Source of the DNA: Patellaria atrata CBS 101060
Lineage: Eukaryota > Ascomycota > Dothideomycetes > Patellariales > Patellariaceae
Length of the DNA stretch: 64,000 nucleotides
Direction of reading: 5' to 3'
NCBI GenBank assembly: GCA_010093705.1
Contig: MU006115.1
Coordinates: 150,678-214,677, forward strand
A program made the translations under genes and the position numbers. Below, in pieces: positions 45,494 to 58,566 of this stretch; the first letter of the stretch is position 1; every line of letters begins with the position of its first letter. The notes beneath the pieces were generated by a model that was given only the letters and a program-made list of their open reading frames with translations, made no database searches and was not told the DNA's origin.

Positions 45494-47838
45494 ATGGACA
45501 GAATCAAAGTGTCCAAGGCAAGCCTCGATAGACACTATTCACTGGAAATCAGCTAACAATATATCAGGTCGAAGACGTAACATTATGGAGACAAGGGACT
45601 CGTTTTCAAGGAACCCTTCATCTCACTTCTCACCACCTCATTTTCAGCTATACCCAGCCCTCTCCTATAGAAGATTCCGACAACAAACCACGGAAGCGTG
45701 AAATATGGATAACATATCCCATGATAGGTTTTTGCACCTTCAGACCCGCTCCGCCAGCATCCCACCAACCCCCTTCAATCCGACTACGGTGTAGGGACTT
45801 TACATTCATCGCATTCCACTTCCTCTCCGAAAACAGTGCCCGAGACGTTTATGACACTATAAAGTCCTTGAGTTGTCGGTTAGGGAGACTAGAAAGGCTA
45901 TACGCTTTCCACTTCAAGCCACATCCGCCAGAAAAGGATATAAACGGTTGGGAGCTTTACGATGCCAGAAAGGAATTCGCCCGATTAGGCATCAGCGAAG
46001 AGAACCCTGATGTAGGATGGAGAATATCTGAAATAAACAAGGACTTTCAATACTCACAAACATATCCCTCTTTACTAGTGGTGCCCTCGAGTATTTCAGA
46101 TAATGTCCTCAACTATGCTGGCAGATATAGGTCGCGCGCCCGCATACCTGCGTTGTCCTACCTACACTCTGTGAATAGTTGTTCAATCACGCGGAGTTCT
46201 CAGCCACTTGTTGGGGTTAGGAATAACAGAAGTGCCCAGGATGAAAAGCTCGTAGCTGCTATATTTTCCAGTTCAAGAACCGATGTCGAGTCCCTTGATT
46301 CCTCAGGAAGTACGCCGCACCCCGGTGTGACCAGTCCGAATAATAGCTCAGTTCATCTTCAAACTTCTAGTATGGAAAGTTCGTTTGTTGACGCTGAAGC
46401 ACTTGAAGATGCTGCCATCGCGCGTGCCAATGAGGAGAGCAAATCGCGGCAGCGAGTGTACGGTGCGCAGCAGAGCAACCTGATAGTTGACGCGCGCCCT
46501 ACGGTAAACGCGTTCGCAATGCAAGTTGCTGGTGCAGGATCAGAAAATATGGATAATTACAAGTTTGCAACTAAGGCATATTTAGGTATCGACAATATCC
46601 ACGTTATGAGAGATTCCTTGACCAAAGTTATCGAAACTTTAAAAGACTCGGACTTGACACCCCTCCCTCCTAATAGGGAGCTACTAGCCAAAAGCGGTTG
46701 GTTGAAGCACATATCAAACATGCTAGATGGCGCAAGTTTGATTGCACGGCAGGTCGGCATCCATCACTCACACGTATTGATTCATTGCTCCGATGGTTGG
46801 GACCGGACAAGCCAACTGAGTGCCCTAAGCCAATTGATGCTTGACCCATATTACCGTACAATTGATGGATTCATTATTCTTGTCGAGAAGGACTGGTTAT
46901 CTTTTGGCCATATGTTCCGCCACCGATCTGGATTTATGGGCAGTGACAAATGGTTCGACGTAGAGAACGAACGTATCTCAGGTAATAGACTTAGTACTAA
47001 CGGTAACGGGACGACAGGCGGAGGGAGTAACGCCCTTGAGAATGCTCTTGCGAGTGCACGCGCATTTCTAAAGAAGAATGACAGCAAAGAAGACCTAGTC
47101 GGTCCCGATGGTGAAATGCGTCCGTACGATTCACCTACACAGAAACCGAATACCACTCCCGGAAAAGATGTAACTGATATAGTAATCACCAAAGTCAAAG
47201 AGACGAGTCCAGTTTTCCACCAATTTTTGGATGCTACTTATCAACTGCTCTATCAGCATCCGACGAGATTTGAGTTCAATGAAAGATTCCTACGACGGCT
47301 TTTCTATCATCTGTACTCGTGCCAGTATGGCACATTTCTTTACGATAATGAGAAACAGAGAAGAGAAGCTAGAGTACACGAGAAAACAAGAAGCGTCTGG
47401 GGCTACTTCCTCTCTCGCAAACAGGAATTCATCAACGAGCAGTATGAACGTACTATAGATGACAATGTCCGAGGTCAAGAGCGACTCCTATTTCCTCGCC
47501 TGCACGAAACCAGGTGGTGGGCGGAACTCTTCGGTCGAACCGACGCAGAGATGAATGGGCCGACAGCAAGTCGCGACGACCTCGGCAGCCTGGTATTGAC
47601 AGGTGTCGAGACCGCTAATATGAGTGCTGGCGACACTCCGAAAAACCTTGCTCGTCTATCAGAGGACAACGCTGCTCTATCGGCCGGATATGCAAATCTC
47701 CGCGCTGGATCGTCGACACCAAATTCTCGTTCCCGGAGCCCTGCCATGGCGAGGATGGATGATCTCCACTCGAGGAATCATTCCAGGTCGCGGAGTCCTG
47801 CCATCCAGAAGGTGGGAATGGAAATGGAACTGCAATAA
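45494..47838 (+). CDS. YMR1: Myotubularin-type phosphoinositide 3-phosphatase (YMR1-like)
   Basis: Two exons, 45494-45517 and 45568-47838, about 764 residues. The first codes only MDRIKVSK; the second resumes at VEDVTLWRQGTRFQGTLHL, the PH-GRAM domain. The intron between them appears to be a GC-AG intron (AAG|GCAAGC ... TATCAG|GTC). The phosphatase signature HCSDGWDRTSQ (CX5R) lies near residue 415 and is intact, so an active enzyme is expected. Other family marks are WKHIS-like LKHISNMLDGA, DPYYRTIDGFIILVEKDWLSFGHMF and HRSGF. It removes the 3-phosphate of PI3P and PI(3,5)P2 on endosomal membranes. The C-terminal tail is Ser/Arg/Pro rich (RSRSPA repeats). The start codon is chosen because the tiny first exon restores the PH-GRAM start; an alternative splice would use GTGTCC at 45509. 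Confidence 0.88.
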
Positions 47839-48679
47839 GGGATCTGCTGCCGGATCATCGGCTAGTGCATTATACCTAGTCAGGTTTATATTGAGGAATT
47901 CTTGCTTCCTGGTCCATTCGGGTTTGTATTCTTAGTATTTGAGGTGTGTTACATCCACGGAAGTTTCCTCTGGCGTTTGAATAGTTATGACAGTAATGAT
48001 ACTCTAATACACTCGACGAATGACGTGCAATCAAAAGCTGCTTTTCCCAAGTAATTCTATTGATATCCAAGATTCGGGAGCGATACACTTTTCCAAGGGC
48101 TCTTAATACACTGAAAAGTGGACACTGATTAGTGACATGTATTCCCCTTCTCATCCTATCCACCTCATACTCCCATCCGCGCTAGTTGCGTACCGTTTAT
48201 ACTTGTGTGAGAAAAAACCGAGCTATCTAACAGGGTATTACCAGACTACTGTACTGTACGCCCATCTACTCCCTCTTCCCCTCGTACAGTACTGTATAGC
48301 ACCGTACACGTCAGATATTACAGCAAACCGCATTCAGTACACGACAAGGAGCGAAACCTGGGGTTCTTAACTGCCCACGACTCTACGTATACGTCAATAG
48401 TACGTAGTACAGCCAGAGTAATAGCCGAAAAAGGGAGGTCCGTTCACATCACAGTTTTAAGATTGGGGGTATTATATTGAGTGTAAATATCTATCAGCCG
48501 TGAGTGAGAAGTGTGATCTCCTTCAAAAGGGTGCAGAGTGGGATATCGAACGCCGAGCAATGGAAGTGTCGTACTTTAAAAAGAAAAGGGAGGATATAAA
48601 ATGAACAATGCATGTCCAGTAACGCTATGCATGGAAACCGGGGAAGGAAAAAGTTGGCTGGTCCCACACCCATATCTAC
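47839..48679. other. Intergenic with GTAC palindromic words
   Basis: No gene is recognised. It holds the words TACTGTACTGTAC near 48246 and GTACAGTACTGTA at 48284-48296, related to the 15346 palindrome. It is the 3' flank of two converging genes. Confidence 0.4.
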
Positions 48680-51214
48680 TTAGTCCCAACCTGCAAACCA
48701 AGTCCAAATCCCATCTTCATATGCCAGAGCCCGCGTAACAGCCACAGCCAGTGCACCCAGCACACTGGCACCACCCAAGACCTGCATAACGATCAATCCC
48801 CTCTCGAAAGCAGCCTCCCACTCCGACAGGCCCAGCGGATCCCTGGGATCGACGCCAACTCCACCCCTTTTAGCCCAGTGCTCAGCCCTCTCCTTCTTTT
48901 TGGCCTGCTGGTCTCTAAGGTCGACGCCCATTTCACTGCGTCTCGTGAGACCCCAGTCGTTTTCAGCGTGGATATCATGACTTGGGGGGCTGGCGACAAT
49001 GTGACCATCTTGGACGGCTTCATTGACGCGCTCGAGAAGCCACTGCCCGCGTCGTTGGCGGTGGAGCTGTTCGTAGCGCTCGCGTTCATTGGCGAGACTA
49101 CGCTGTAGATCTGACGCCCACTTTGCTAAGCGTACTTGGGCGAGGTGTTCTTCATATTGAGCGTGGTCTCTCAAGCGCGCCAAGGTATACGAATGGGGGC
49201 CGATCGTGTCGCTAAGCGACAATGAATTTGATAACGGATCCGAAATTTGGTTGTGACTAGGATAGAAAAGTGAAGCGTGGGAACTCGGCCTGGGGACGAG
49301 GACTTGAGAAGGGCTGGGTGCACTTAATGCCAAAGAAGCTGTAGAGAGTGCTGGTGAGCCTGTCAAGGGTGTCCCATCGCTTGATGCACTTCGTATACTG
49401 AATGCCATAGAACCCGAGATCACCGGAGTACCAGAGGGGACCAGACCTGGGTATGTGTGATATCCAAGGCCGCTCAGAATTCGGCTGTTTCTCGATCCTG
49501 AATTTCGACTTCTCCAATCCAAAGACTTCTTGGCAGCAGAGTGTCGCAGCCACGCCATATTCTCTGGGTTAAAAACCTGCGTAATTAGAGATTTGAGTTC
49601 GGAAGGCACAAGTGGTTGTATGTAATCTGGAGACATCAAGAGACTTGCGTCCATTGTTTCATTGTCTGATGCGGGAGTGGAAGATATGGCGAATGGGGGA
49701 AGGGCAGGACTATAGGAGTCTACTGGGTCAGCGGGCTCCGTATCGAGCACTTTCGAGAATGCTTCCATGGTACTATCGTTAGTTTCACCAAATAGGAAGG
49801 GTCTTATAGACGATGTTTGGAATTGTCGGAGTATTGATGCTTTAAAAGAGCGGATTTCAGAAAGAGTTAGCATATCAGCTTTTCCAATAAGTGGAATGAC
49901 ATTTGTCAGGAGAGAAAGTTGACGAATCAACTCTAAATCTTTCGGTTTAATCTCTGCTTACGCGGTAAGTGTTTCTGACTGTGCGATGTAGGGTTAAACA
50001 TGATGCTTACCATGAGAAAAGAGGTAGAATACAACGTCTACATGAATCCCACCATGGCCACTGAGAATAGATAATACTTCGCTTTCGGTCATTGAAAGAA
50101 TAGATGAATTTCGTTGGAGAAGGGCCTCAATGTATGAGATGACAGGATCAGTAGATGTCCCTTCCTTGACTCGGCCTGGGGTATCAACAAAGCAGAGATT
50201 CCTTTCGAGTACGGTGTCATTAAAGCTCTTCCGTCGTTTCGATGATATTCTGCTATCTTCTATTTCGGACCACCAAGATGGATATGCTTTCGTACTACCA
50301 TATATTTCCGTGATCGCAATCGTACTATTATCATTAGGTTTCCGCCTCCTGGGTTTGGAAGGATTCTGGATTATAGGAGAACTAGGTGGAAGCGGATCCA
50401 CGTGAACTATATCATCACACAGTTGCACGATTGACCTAATGAGTGATGTTTTGCCAATACCTAGACACCAACACTTAGTATTACAATATACTCGACCTAA
50501 TCTCAATCACTTACCAGGTTCTCCTGTCACCAGTATCTTCAGTTTCCCCATACTCTTTCCTCTCTCGGTAAAAGGCCTTCGTTTTGGCATGCTGATACTT
50601 GGCATGACGAGCTGAGGAGCAGTACTATTGTTCAAAGCCTCCCTTTCTTCATGGTTCTCCTCATCTTCGCTGGTGGAAGCTATAGCTTGACTGGCAACAT
50701 CGTCCATGCCCTCCTCCTCATCTGTCAATCTAAAGGACTTAAGGGATACTGATCCAGGAGTACCTAAGTCTCCTAAGTCCGGCAGGGGCGATTCAAGCCG
50801 TAGTGGAGTGAGAGGATTCGACGCAACGGGAAGGTTTTGCACTTTGGCACGTTGCTGAGCCGGGCTTGCGTTCCTCGAACTCTGTTCAGAAATATCCTTC
50901 CCCTTGTGCCTAATAGTACTCTGCTCTAGTGCTTGAGAGCTGAGAGACCGCTTCTTCGGACTGCTCTTCGCGTTAGGATCGTTGTTTACGCTGTTGTCGT
51001 CGCCAAAAGCCGAACTTAAGGCATCTTCCAATGATTGTACTCCATATGTGCTTTCTCTTTGTCTCCCTTCAGATGCCGCCAGGGATTGTTCCATTTCCGT
51101 TTCGCTGCAGAGCAGGAATGTCATAGGTTGAGCATGAGCGGGCGCTGACGACCCTCCTCCACTGTGCTTGCGAGAACGGGAGGAAAGGGTATCACCGCCG
51201 ACCAGAGGTCGCAT
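48680..51214 (-). CDS. Septin-like P-loop GTPase with C-terminal membrane segment
   Basis: Three exons on the minus strand (51214-50515, 50460-50011, 49953-48680), GT-AG and in phase, about 807 residues. The N-terminal 225 residues are disordered and Ser-rich. The G domain begins with the P loop VTGEPGIGKTSL, made across the first splice junction, then a switch-like LCFVDTPGR near residue 320, VDVVFYLFSHG, and the specificity block NVIPLIGKADML, which is the AKAD-type motif of septins. Long disordered and coiled segments follow (ASDLQRSLANERERYEQLHRQ). The C-terminal end has a hydrophobic segment (VLGGASVLGALAVAVTRALA), unusual for a classical septin. Septin-type proteins scaffold hyphal septa; the exact role here is unknown. 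Confidence 0.75.
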
Positions 51215-52468
51215 CTTGATACTCGCACGCGTCTAGAAATAGTCCGAGAGCAGTCCACCGGCGCGAGTGACTGTAAAATGCCGGAGAGGGTAAAGCTTGA
51301 AGGAGACAGATACGTGGACTTGGTGATGTCGTCGCGCTGCCCCTCCCCCCGCCTTGAAGCTAGGACCCCAAGGCAAACAGATCCCCGAATTCGGGGTTTC
51401 AAAAAACAGAAACCAAGTATTTCAAGTCCATAATATGGCGAAAGTAACTGAGTATGGGGAAGGGAGAGAGAGTGGAGGGAAATGGAGTACGGATAGTTAG
51501 GGGTACTTTGGGTTTACACGCATGGCATTCCCGAGCCTGTCTACCTTACCTTAAGGGTCCAAGGTCCTTTAACGGCTGTAGGCGGCACTAATCAATAGGA
51601 CAACATCCATCCCGTCACCCTTATCTCGATACCGTGACAATACTCCGAAGTGCAAGAAAGTCATCAAGTAGGCCCAAACAGAACTTTCTCACGAAGGACA
51701 GGACACACCGAATGATAACACGTCCACGGTTTAACCCGTTACTTGTTGTATAGTACAGACATTGTCTACCATTACAGGTGCTTCCGCCAGCGCCCTTAAT
51801 CCCCCCCTTTCTTTATCCGTTACTGTTCGAAAGGTTGAGAGCCATGAACAGTTCCTCTTTAAATACGCCACATCAGCAATTCATGTCGCGCCTTGTGATA
51901 CACAATAGACCGACAACTACCCCTCGTATACTAACCCTTCAGGCCCACGAGTATCTCATTTAGCAAGTCTTCCAGAACAACTGGAGATCTTATTCCTAGA
52001 CGTTGGTCGAGGTATGCCAGACACGGACTGGATCTCATAAACTTGAAAACACTGGGATAAAGACAAATACCGAAGAAGAGATATTAGGAAACACAAACAT
52101 CAAACGGAAGTAGCACAAACATAACATGAGTGCGGTGATATCAATCGCTATGCAACAGACCCAGCAGATATCGACGGGTAAGATGTATGAGCAGAATAAA
52201 GGATGCTAGTACTTTTCCCATCAAAGGGTTCTTATCACTTTTATGAAAAAGAATCATGACATCGCGACAAAGTAGAGTACAATTAATCGAAAATATGTGA
52301 ATCAAGAAGGCCAGACCGCAAAATCCGCTAGATTCAAAGTTGATCTCGGCCAAAGAACACAGTGAAGAGTGAGGAGGACAACTGGGGAAGGATATTGTGT
52401 ACGACCGTGTCCTCATCACATTTGGAAGCATTAATAATGGCCATTGTCGTGAATATCGGCCGAGAGCT
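51215..52468. other. Intergenic, about 1.25 kb
   Basis: No gene is recognised. It lies between the septin-like gene's 5' end and the 3' end of the NTF2/RRM gene. The short frame at 51778-51963 has no domain. Confidence 0.4.
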
Positions 52469-54304
52469 TTATGAAGCTTGGTTACCGCCACGACCACCAC
52501 GGGGGGTGGTGTTACCGCGACCGCCACGGGGAGTGAATCCTCCCCTGTTGCCATCCTTGTTGAAACCTCCCCTACCTTGATTGCCAGGACGGCCGTCGCC
52601 GCGACCGCGGGGCATTCCACCCCTCTGGTAAGAGTATGGTCCAGTGCGCAAACGGCGCTCCTCTACGAAGATTTGTTCGGTGCCGATTTGGTGGGGATTG
52701 GCTGCTACAGCAGCTTGAAAACCAGCAGGAGTTGCGAAGTCGACAAAGGCACAATTCTAGAACATCTGTTATTACACGGTCGAGATAGCATGGTTTTTCC
52801 CAACTTACCTTCTGTCGACTGATATCAAAATATGCCAACTCGCCGTGTTTCGACAACGCTGCTTTGAGCGTATCTCCGTCGACGCCTTCATGCACATTCT
52901 TGATATATGCCCTGGTGCCCTGATTCTCTTGAGGAGAGGGTTGTAGTTGAACACGTGATTGGCGCTTGTTGTGATCTGGACCAACAGATTGCCATCCGGC
53001 TGCGGAATCGGGTGTACCTGGTGAAGCATCACGCGCAGGTCCTGCGGGAATTGAAGTTGGATGAGATTGAGCTTCGGTCTGGACAGGAGGAGGTGCTTTG
53101 GTTTGTGCCGAGGGTTGCGAGTTTGTAGAACCAGGTTTGGGAGTAACTGGGGTGGCAACGCGATTAGCAGCAACGAGGTTGGCCCATGTCTTAGGCGCAG
53201 CTGGCTTGGGAGCTGGAGCAGGTGTTGCAACGGGAGCTGCAGGGGTTGATTCTGGTTCCTTAGGCTTTTCAGGTTGGGAAGTTTCCTGCTCAGCAGGCGG
53301 TTGGGTATTTTCAACACTTGGTTCAGGCTCCTTCGTAGGAATATCCTCCTCGGGAGCTTCTTCAGCTTCAGGCGCATCAACAGCTTCAGGGACAGGCGTT
53401 CCATTGATTTCGGCGGAAACGGCTGCAGTATCCTTAGCGGCAGCGTCTTCCTGCTCAATGAGCTCCTCCAACTCTTTGTCAACTACGGACGCATCATTTT
53501 CCTGTTCAGCGAGATCGGCCGAACTCGTGAGAGTCTCATGCGCAGTATCAGTAATGGTGGGCGCAGGCTCTTCATAACCACCAGCAAGGGCAGAATGCTG
53601 AGGGACTTCTTCGGGCTCAAGTTCGTCCTCCTCTTCAGTAAGGAAGCGGAAGATGTCGTTGAGAACGAAATATCCGTTAGTCTGTTCGGCAAGCACAAAT
53701 GTCTGCACGAACTTCCGATGAGGCGCAGATTTGTTGGACATTTGACCGATGACTTGGATAACAATATTCTGATCGGAGGCCTGAGAATCAACATTGGTGA
53801 CACGAACCTTGCATTCCTGGAACTCGAGTTCGCCTATTCGTTCCCTAATAGACTATAATTTAGTTAGTCATCTGCGTCAACAGAAATCCGTCAAGCCACA
53901 CACCTTCTGGCCAACGCAAACCGGCACCTTTTCCTCCTCAAGACCGTATACGAATTGCGAGCGTTTGTTGTAGAAGAGCTATCGAGAGTTATCAACTCAC
54001 GACCTTAATTTGTATTTAATTGCATCAGACTTACAAATAGCTTCTCGGGTTTGGTGCTCATGTTGGTGTAGTACTGCTCGACGAAGTACCAGGCGATCTC
54101 GGCTTTGGTAAGGGTAGGGGTACTGCTGTCACCATTGTTGCTGGAAGCTTGGTTGCTAGTCGGAGGAGTTGATTGATTATAAACGGCGGCGTTACTATTG
54201 TGTGTGGCGTGAGCGGAGAAGTTGTGTTGCTCGACACCGTATCCCGGAGATTGGTGTGTGCCATAGTTTCCATTAACAGGCAGGGAAGATGTCTCAGTTG
54301 CCAT
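52469..54304 (-). CDS. G3BP-like NTF2/RRM RNA-binding protein
   Basis: Four exons on the minus strand (54304-54035, 53978-53904, 53852-52809, 52756-52469), all GT-AG and phase 0; about 558 residues. Domains: a disordered N terminus, an NTF2-like domain (IAWYFVEQYYTNMSTKPEKLF, then FYNKRSQFVYGLEEEKVPVCVGQK, ERIGELEFQECKVRVTNVD, FVQTFVLAEQTNGYFVLNDIFRF quoted in part), a long Glu/Pro/Ala-rich low-complexity middle, an RRM near the end (AYIKNVHEGVDGDTL, NCAFVDFATPAGFQAAV) and an RGG tail (RGGMPRGRGDG). This arrangement is the G3BP/Bre5/Nxt3 layout: a Ubp3 cofactor and stress-granule protein that binds RNA. The RRM is split by the last intron. The function is inferred from architecture only. Confidence 0.88.
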
Positions 54305-55275
54305 GTTGATGTACCAAATGGAGATGTTGAAATGAGTTGATGCGAAGATGAGCTTGTACGATGATGCTTTGTGACTTGGCTAAGTCTGGGGAAATTCAGA
54401 GCAAGTTGTCTACCCGTTCTAGAGTTGAAACGCTAAGATTTAAGCAATCAGTATCTGTTAAATAAGATGAAACAAACGAATGGTCTTACAGAGAGTGAGG
54501 AGGCTGGATGGAAAAGGCGATATCAGTTTTATGAATTTTGTTGATGAACGTCGAAATTAATAGAAGGAGATTGGGAGGGGAATCGGGGGAAAGAAGAGAT
54601 GTTAGAGGGTCAACGGAATAGATTGAGTTGCGCGAAGCTGTAAGGGACTTTTGTGTAGAAAATGTAGCAATTCAAAGGCAATGGATATTTTGCGATGAGT
54701 CGCAGGACTGTTGTGGATGGCGAGAAAAGGTGGAGGAATTGGTTTTGACGAAGGCAACGGGGAGGCTCTACATGAGCGCATGGTCAATGCGGGCCAAGGG
54801 CCAAGGCGAAACGGGAGCCCAAAAGCCTTCGAACCGGTCGATTTATGATCCTTGTTTGTCACGTGCCCTCAAAATCAACGACATGCTATTTCAAACTCCC
54901 CATTTACTGTTGAGAATCCACTTTTGTAATGATTTTCGACGCTTGACCATGTTTACTCGTCCGAATATAGCTCAATTTAGCTAAGGGTTTTCTATCTTAG
55001 CATGAATATTCCAAAGGGTATCAACTGCTCCATACCCAGCCTTTCTCTCTACGCTAAGACCCTGCAAACACATGTCACACATCTAGCCATTTATCAATCT
55101 TTTTGTGCTAGCTGGAGCTCTAACGTAGTATTTCTTACTAACTCCTTAATATACTCCTCATTCACTAGGTATCAGGACGTGCTATAATATCTTACTTTAT
55201 CGTTAGATCGTAGTAGCTTTAACTAAAACCTTCTGCACGTCCGCGTCCGGTTACTAAGCGGCAGTTCCTTTCAAT
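54305..55275. other. Intergenic, AT-rich
   Basis: No gene is recognised. It forms the promoter side of the NTF2/RRM gene and the 5' flank of the HET gene starting at 55276. Frames at 54602-54984 overlap antisense and look random. Confidence 0.4.
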
Positions 55276-57511
55276 ATGCCTATGTGTTATATCTGTCAGG
55301 ACCTCGATTTCAAAACTACAGAGATCACAACTAAAACTCATTTGTTGATAGATCGCGGAAAGCTCGCTATTAGCGCTCAAAATGGCTGTCATACATGTCA
55401 AGCACTCTACCAGGTTATCAAAAAAGACATCTGCGACTTTCAGGATGAAAGTATGTTAGACCTCCACGTTAATCGCGATGGTGGTATCTTTGTTGATGAT
55501 GGCTCCGGCATCAAATCGATTGTGTACACCGTTCGAGGTAGGTTTGTTACCCATTAATAATATTTCCTTCCTCATCATAATTCATCCCAATTGCAGGGCT
55601 GTTTCCGCTCAGAATATTGTATAATCATTTCAAAATCGGTTTCGTATTTGATCAATATGCGAGTTCCCGGTCACATATCCGGGTGTATTGCAAGCTATGA
55701 GTAGAATTATAGCAGGCACATCCATTTATTTACACACATTTCTTAACGATGCGAATATTGCACAGATATTACCCAATGGAAGTTAGCCTTGCATACCTCC
55801 TCTCGTGGCATGGAATTGAGTGATAACTTTTACAGGCGATAGTAACCGCTGGCCATGTTTTCGCGTTCTAAAATCCTCATACCTTAATTCCCCGTGCACA
55901 AATTCCAATAGGACTCTCCGAAGAGTCAAGCAATGGATTAAGAGATGCGAAGAAAAGCATGATGCCTGTGCCGAATTTGATTCGTACTATGTGCCAAAAC
56001 GTCTATTGGTGATCGGTTCAGCTCGTTTTGTCTATCTGCGCAACATGACTACCTGGAAATCTCCGGTGGAATATACTTGCCTCAGTTATTGCTGGGGCGA
56101 CTCTAGCTTGCAATCACTGAAAACAACGAAGGCAACTTTGAACTGCAATCTCGAATCAATAGACTGGGATGTTCTTCCGAAAACTATCCAAGATGCGCTT
56201 GACCTAACTTATCGCTTAGGGGTGAGATTTCTATGGGTTGATTCGCTTTGTATATTACAGGACGACATAGAGGATTGGCGAGATCAAGCAGCCGAAATGG
56301 CTGAAATATATTCGAATGCATACCTTACCATCGCTGCAGTTTCATCTTCCGACTCTAACGGTGGGCTATATAGAGTGGTGGAGGAGTGTATTACCATACC
56401 ACCCTCTACAGTTTCAGACAAGCCCTTTATATTACGTACGCGTCCAGAGGTTGAGCATCAAAAACAATCCATGAACGAGAAACCATTCAATTCCAAGGAA
56501 TCTCCCCTATGGACCCGAGCGTGGACATTTCAGGAAGAACGTTTGTCACGGAGATTAGTAGAGTTCCGGAGTCAGGAAGTGGCCTGGCGTTGTAGGACAG
56601 CCGGAACATGTGAGTGTGGACATGATCCTAAAAAAGCCAATGATCAAGGAGATTTCGACCGTCGAGGGAAGCCACACGTAATGAGCCCGCAAAACTTCAA
56701 TCTAGGGACCGTCAGCAGCTCGGATGAGATGACGTGGGAAATACTTGTTGAGGCTTATTCCAAGAGACAGATAACCTATCCAAATGACCGGTTCCCTGCT
56801 TTCTCCGGTATTGCTAAACAATATGAGCGAGAAATCAATGATCAATACATTGCTGGACTCTGGAGAAACACAATTTGGCGAAATCTGCTATGGACTGCAA
56901 TTGAACCTGGCCGCAGGATAGCGAAGTGGATAGCCCCATCTTGGTCCTGGGCATCTGTCACGAATCATGTCGACCACCTCATAGGATGGTCAAGCAATTT
57001 TAATTCCGAGTTTTGCAAATTACTAGACGTTCGATGCATACCAGCAGGGAAAGATCCTCGAGGCGAACTGCGAAGTGCGTATCTAAAACTATCTGGTCTG
57101 GTCGTTGAATTCAAAGCAGTGGGATTTGTTCAGACAAGAGATAGTAACGTGGCTATCCACGCGAACGGGCGTTTATATGAAGGTCGCGTATACGTTGATC
57201 CCGTCTTCGAGGACATCGACGGGGATATATGTAAGGTCGAGGGAGGAATTGGAAATCAGACCTGGCCTCTTCCATTTAGGGCGCACATGATCAAAATCGG
57301 AACGATATCTCGCTCATACTATAGGGAAGAATTTTCATTAATTCTAGAAAAACTCGAGTGTAAAGAAGCATTATTTCGCCGTATTGGGGTACTTGAAAGG
57401 CGAATAGTCGATTCTGAATTATACGAAAATGGGGAGGTTCCCGAAGAGGATGAAGAGTATATCTCATTCTACCTTGAGGCTCGGGATAGGAGGGAGATTA
57501 CAATTATTTGA
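55276..57511 (+). CDS. HET-domain protein
   Basis: The first exon, 55276-55537, encodes an N-terminal Cys motif (MCYICQDLDF ... CHTCQALY) common in HET proteins. The last exon starts at 55836 and runs to the stop at 57509-57511; it has HET marks (YTCLSYCWGDSS, RFLWVDSLCILQDD, AEMAEIYSNAYLTIAAVSS, SPLWTRAWTFQEERLSRR, DRFPAFSGIAKQY, PSWSWAS). The phases of 55537 and 55836 fit directly. A coding-looking patch between (55598-55680) may be an extra exon whose end I could not settle, so the intron map is open in 55538-55835. The protein has about 645 residues or slightly more. Expected role: allorecognition and programmed cell death; partner unknown. Confidence 0.85.
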
Positions 57512-58566
57512 AGATTTCGTGATAAAGGGTTCAATCCTACACAGCTTCCGATTTCCTCTAGGACTCCGTATAGCACACTATTTTTGTATCTTGAATCAAT
57601 GATCTATTCATCTCTTGTTCTTCGCTTCTATAATCACAAAAAAAAAAAAAAATTCCCCATTCTGTCCAATTATACCTCTTCTGTATTCCCAACGGTTTTA
57701 ATTCTCCCCCCTTCCTGTCACTGGTCTCACGGCAAGCTTCACATCACAACCACCGCCCAAAAGATAGCCAACCATGAGAAAATATCCGTCACATATTCCT
57801 TGGGTTTTGGACCTGATTATACCTACAAAACCTACTAATGGAACAATTGTGGAGGAAAACCATAACGATATCTAATGTTGTGTGGAAGTTCGAACTATTG
57901 TTTCCTGATTCCATATGCTAATGAAAGACTATACCGGTCGATACACTAATACTGTGATATAATTCCAAAAATATACTTAGCTGCTCATTGGTCTTAACCA
58001 CGGCCATAATTCATTTCTTGGAGTCTATCAGTTGTGAAGGCGGTCGACGATGTAGGTGCTCTGTTTGAACCTGATTGACTAGGTCCTGGCGTTCTGTCGA
58101 AGGGTCTGTGAACCTTTTCTGTAGAGTTAATGATAGGGGGAACTGGATGTACGCTTTTGGGTTGTTGAGATTATAAGAGACCGTCCCTCGGTAAAAGATA
58201 TGCTTGAAATTGAGACAGTATTCAAGCACATATAATGATGCTAACGCAAATTAAATGCTCGTAGGAAAAGGTGACAGAGACCTGACAGCTAATGTAGATA
58301 TTCCCCGTAAACCCATCGCAAAGGTCAAACGCAACAAACCATAAGAAAAAGGCCCAAGTCATAATCAGACACGAAGCACAAAAACTCCCGCACATTGATA
58401 TGACAAGGTATCAAAAAAAAACAGCTTCAGCTCCTAAAGAAAGCAGCCCAGAGATATTAGACCCAACGAACACTCTACAGATCCAGCCACTCTAAGCTTT
58501 TGGTCCTGGGGTATCCCCCTCTCCGGTTTCCGGTTTACGGTTTACAGTACGGAGTACATACGTCAT
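57512..58566. other. Intergenic, AT-rich
   Basis: No gene is recognised. It has an A tract near 57638-57652. Frames at 57584-57838 and 58011-58229 have no domain. Confidence 0.4.
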
